IMG/VR virus record: IMGVR_UViG_3300022200_005971
Coordinates: 1 to 24,586 of that record
Origin: a virus
DNA length: 24,586 bases
Strand: one strand, 5' to 3'
The notes below the pieces were generated by a model, which made no database searches, had not been told where the DNA came from, and saw nothing but the letters and a program-made list of their open reading frames with translations. Below are positions 22,977 through 24,586 of the stretch, in pieces (position 1 is the first letter of the stretch; every line of letters starts with the position of its first letter). The position numbers and the translations under genes were made by a program.

Positions 22977-23591
22977 ATGCCTCTTATAGCTGATTTTGTA
23001 GATTACGAACCTGCCAAGGTTTACGACCAGGGCAAAACTGGAACATGTGTAGCGCATGCGTTCTTTACTCTTCTATCAGAACATGTTCAACAAAAGTATA
23101 AGAAGGAAGTAGAGTTTGATTTCTACAAATATCATGCCGAGATGGAGAAGCATCGTAACGGCAAGCTGAGGGTTGAATATCTCTGCGAGAAAGCAGTTAG
23201 TGATGGATTCCTGACAAAGACAGGTGAGCTTGTTAAAATCGCCTCATATCGAAAGTTTGGGGCATGGAGGAGCTGGGATTTCTTGTGCGAGCATATTCAA
23301 TCGCCTAATGCTGGACCGATGCTATTCGCGGTCAATAGATACGCAGGGCATGACTTGTCACCGAAAGACACAGATATAATTGAGATGCCTACAGAGGAAC
23401 AGTTTAAAAAGAAGAAGAAGAGTGGTCACATGATGATATTGAGAGGGTTCGATAACCAAGCTAAGTGGCTGCGCTGGCAAAACAGCTGGGAGGGAGGAGA
23501 AGACTTAAACGTGAAGTGGTGCCCCTGGGAAGTGTTTCAGAAGATAAATAAATATTGTTATTATATTAAGAATGTAACCATATCAGAATGA
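22977..23591 (+). CDS. Papain-like cysteine peptidase (C1-like)
   Basis: A 204-residue protein whose sequence keeps the papain-type catalytic layout: DQGKTGTCVAHAFF (17-30) with the oxyanion Gln18 and nucleophile Cys24, GHMMILRGFD (150-159) with His151, and WLRWQNSWEGG (164-174) with Asn169. The order, spacing and flanking glycines fit the C1 family ('QG.CGSCWAF', 'GHA..I.GY', 'W...NSWG'). There is no signal peptide or propeptide, and it is shorter than typical papain enzymes. It may cut a virion protein, a host target or a peptide in peptidoglycan; neighbouring peptidases favour the wall, but this is inference. The stop is TGA and overlaps the next ATG. Confidence 0.75.
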   Translation: MPLIADFVDYEPAKVYDQGKTGTCVAHAFFTLLSEHVQQKYKKEVEFDFYKYHAEMEKHRNGKLRVEYLCEKAVSDGFLTKTGELVKIASYRKFGAWRSWDFLCEHIQSPNAGPMLFAVNRYAGHDLSPKDTDIIEMPTEEQFKKKKKSGHMMILRGFDNQAKWLRWQNSWEGGEDLNVKWCPWEVFQKINKYCYYIKNVTISE

Positions 23592-24118
23592 AAGAAGAAT
23601 GGCGAGATATAGAAGGGTTAGAGGGGTTTTACCAGGTTAGTAGCGCGGGGCGCGTCAGATCCTTCAATAAGGCTAAGGGCAAAGATGTTAAGGGAAAGCC
23701 ACGAATCCTATATACGAAGGCGAACAATAGCGGGTATTTATTGGTGTGGACGTGTCTCTATGGACGTAAAAAAGCATTAACCATTCATAGGCTGGTGGCA
23801 AAAGCCTTTGTATCTAACCCCGAGGGGAAAGAGTTTGTGAATCACAAGAATGGAGTGAAAACTGACAACAGGGTTGATAACCTTGAATGGTGTACCAGGC
23901 GTGAGAATATGGCTCACGCTCATGCTAAAGGGCTTGCGCCGCGATACGGAGTAAAGAACTCTCAGGCGAAATTAACCCCTCACGCCGTTAAGCGCATGAG
24001 GCTTATGCGCGAAATCTCCCCGAGCATGTCTTATAAAAACATAGGCGCACTGTTTGGGGTAGGGGAGGGGGCTGCCAGAGATGCGATTCTTAAAATTAAA
24101 TGGTCTCACATTCAATAA
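23588..24118 (+). CDS. HNH homing-type endonuclease with NUMOD4 domain
   Basis: A 176-residue protein. NUMOD4 at the N-terminus (about 3-50: EEWRDIEGLEGFYQVSSAGRVRS) is followed by an HNH_3-type nuclease core: IHRLVAKAF (66-74, His67), NHKNGVKTDNRVDNLEWC (85-102; Asn85, His86, Asn88 and Asn94, and the terminal NLEW). The C-terminal third (about 120-176) has a helix-turn-helix-like DNA-binding segment (SYKNIGALFGVGEGAARDAI). It is probably a free-standing homing endonuclease that cuts intronless relatives at a nearby site and spreads by repair. The start overlaps the preceding stop by one base pair set (ATGA). Some stretches (GCGCGGGGCGCGTC) are richer in GC than their neighbours, consistent with recent arrival. 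Confidence 0.88.
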   Translation: MKEEWRDIEGLEGFYQVSSAGRVRSFNKAKGKDVKGKPRILYTKANNSGYLLVWTCLYGRKKALTIHRLVAKAFVSNPEGKEFVNHKNGVKTDNRVDNLEWCTRRENMAHAHAKGLAPRYGVKNSQAKLTPHAVKRMRLMREISPSMSYKNIGALFGVGEGAARDAILKIKWSHIQ

Positions 24119-24127
24119 CCAATCACT

Positions 24128-24586
24128 ATGCTACTTAGTCCAGTACAAAACACAGCGGTAATGGAGATGCAATGGGTTCAACGCAGACCACGTATCAGCC
24201 AGCACTTTGGCTTGAATCCACAGATCTATTCACAGTTCGGAATGAAGGGGCATAACGGAATCGACTTCGGCATTCCAGTTGGAACAAAGATCTTTGCTAG
24301 TGAGCACGGAGTTTGTAGAATTAAAGATTCAGGGCAAGCTGGGTATGGATTACATGTTAAGGTTAGGAACGCATATAAAGGTTCTGAATGCGTGTATGCT
24401 CATCTTAGTCGTGTTGTAGTTCCTGATGGGCACACAGTTAATCCAGGTGACTTGATTGGGTACAGCGGAAATACTGGTTTCTCTACTGGACCTCATCTTC
24501 ATTTCGGACGAAGACTGCTCAGGCATGGTGCAGAAGATGCACTGTGGGCGTGGGAGGTATTGGACTATAACAATGGTTTCTATGGG
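24128..24586 (+). CDS. M23 peptidoglycan endopeptidase, 3' end cut by window edge
   Basis: The frame opens at ATG 24128 and runs 153 codons to the last base without a stop, so it is partial at the C-terminus. It keeps the M23 (lysostaphin-like) zinc site: HNGID (residues 42-46, His42 and Asp46), YAHLS (90-94, His92), and GPHLHF (121-126, His123 and His125). These are the metal ligands and catalytic His of this family, which cuts peptide cross-links in bacterial cell wall. No signal peptide is visible; access to the wall would need a holin or delivery within the virion. It follows the HNH gene by nine bases with an A/T-rich leader (AATAACCAATCACT). It may be an endolysin or a virion wall hydrolase. 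Confidence 0.88.
   Translation, partial: MLLSPVQNTAVMEMQWVQRRPRISQHFGLNPQIYSQFGMKGHNGIDFGIPVGTKIFASEHGVCRIKDSGQAGYGLHVKVRNAYKGSECVYAHLSRVVVPDGHTVNPGDLIGYSGNTGFSTGPHLHFGRRLLRHGAEDALWAWEVLDYNNGFYG

Noticed and set aside
1-24586. Alternative genetic code with TGA reassigned
   Set aside because: No gene contains in-frame TGA, and one gene (22977-23591) ends with TGA directly overlapping the next start. TAA is strongly preferred as stop, but that alone does not show recoding.
1-24586. CRISPR arrays, tRNA genes or an anti-phage defence system
   Set aside because: No regularly spaced repeats with spacers, no cloverleaf-like segment and no defence-type gene were seen; the content is phage structural and wall-acting genes.

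Overview
This window looks like the structural half of a tailed double-stranded DNA phage or prophage, most likely with a short tail (podovirus-like). The evidence is a packaging-and-virion gene series in the usual order (terminase, portal, scaffold, major capsid protein, decoration and fibre proteins, a head-tail adaptor, a beta-rich nozzle-like protein, a fibre, then two large internal or ejection-type proteins). No tail tube, sheath or tape-measure gene was recognised. The window ends among peptidase genes, and a partial M23 endopeptidase runs off the right edge. No integrase, bacterial core gene, tRNA or CRISPR array was seen. The host cannot be named. The DNA is AT-leaning, and nearly all plus-strand genes lack a Shine-Dalgarno sequence; instead they have A/T-rich leaders built on AACTAA/TAAATAA words. 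That suggests a host with little Shine-Dalgarno use. The promoters I can see, however, look like ordinary sigma-70 boxes and not the Bacteroidota type.

Layout. 1-876 (minus strand) is a P-loop protein, probably a primase/helicase-like replication protein, truncated by the window edge. 877-1538 is a 660-base divergent control region. It holds a minus-strand promoter and structured leader, a cluster of GTTACC repeats around an AT-rich (ATTT)5 tract, a plus-strand promoter and a 16-bp hairpin. 1539-3441 carries a small protein, a probable small terminase and the large terminase. 3510-7510 carries the portal, a small protein, the scaffold and the major capsid protein with an inserted beta domain. 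7604-10564 carries small beta-rich virion proteins and one helical protein. 10577-13866 encodes two proteins with five LamG-like (concanavalin-like) domains in total. 13868-18194 carries a one-TM coiled-coil protein, an adaptor, a nozzle-like protein and a tail fibre. 18223-22550 carries a CHAP-containing internal protein and a helical ejection-type protein. 22703-24586, behind its own promoter, carries a zinc-finger protein, a papain-like cysteine peptidase, an HNH endonuclease and the M23 peptidase.

How it fits together. The terminase pair packages DNA through the portal into a scaffolded capsid. The beta-rich and LamG proteins probably decorate the head or bind host glycans. The adaptor, nozzle and fibre form the short tail. 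The CHAP protein and its helical neighbour probably leave the head first and open a path through the cell wall. The distal peptidases probably act in lysis or wall entry.

The most interesting non-coding signals are: (i) two hairpins behind the capsid gene and the next gene that keep the same architecture with different upper stems; (ii) a minus-strand leader in which a 27-nt loop can pair either with an upstream copy or with a copy covering the start codon; (iii) the iteron-like repeats of the divergent region.
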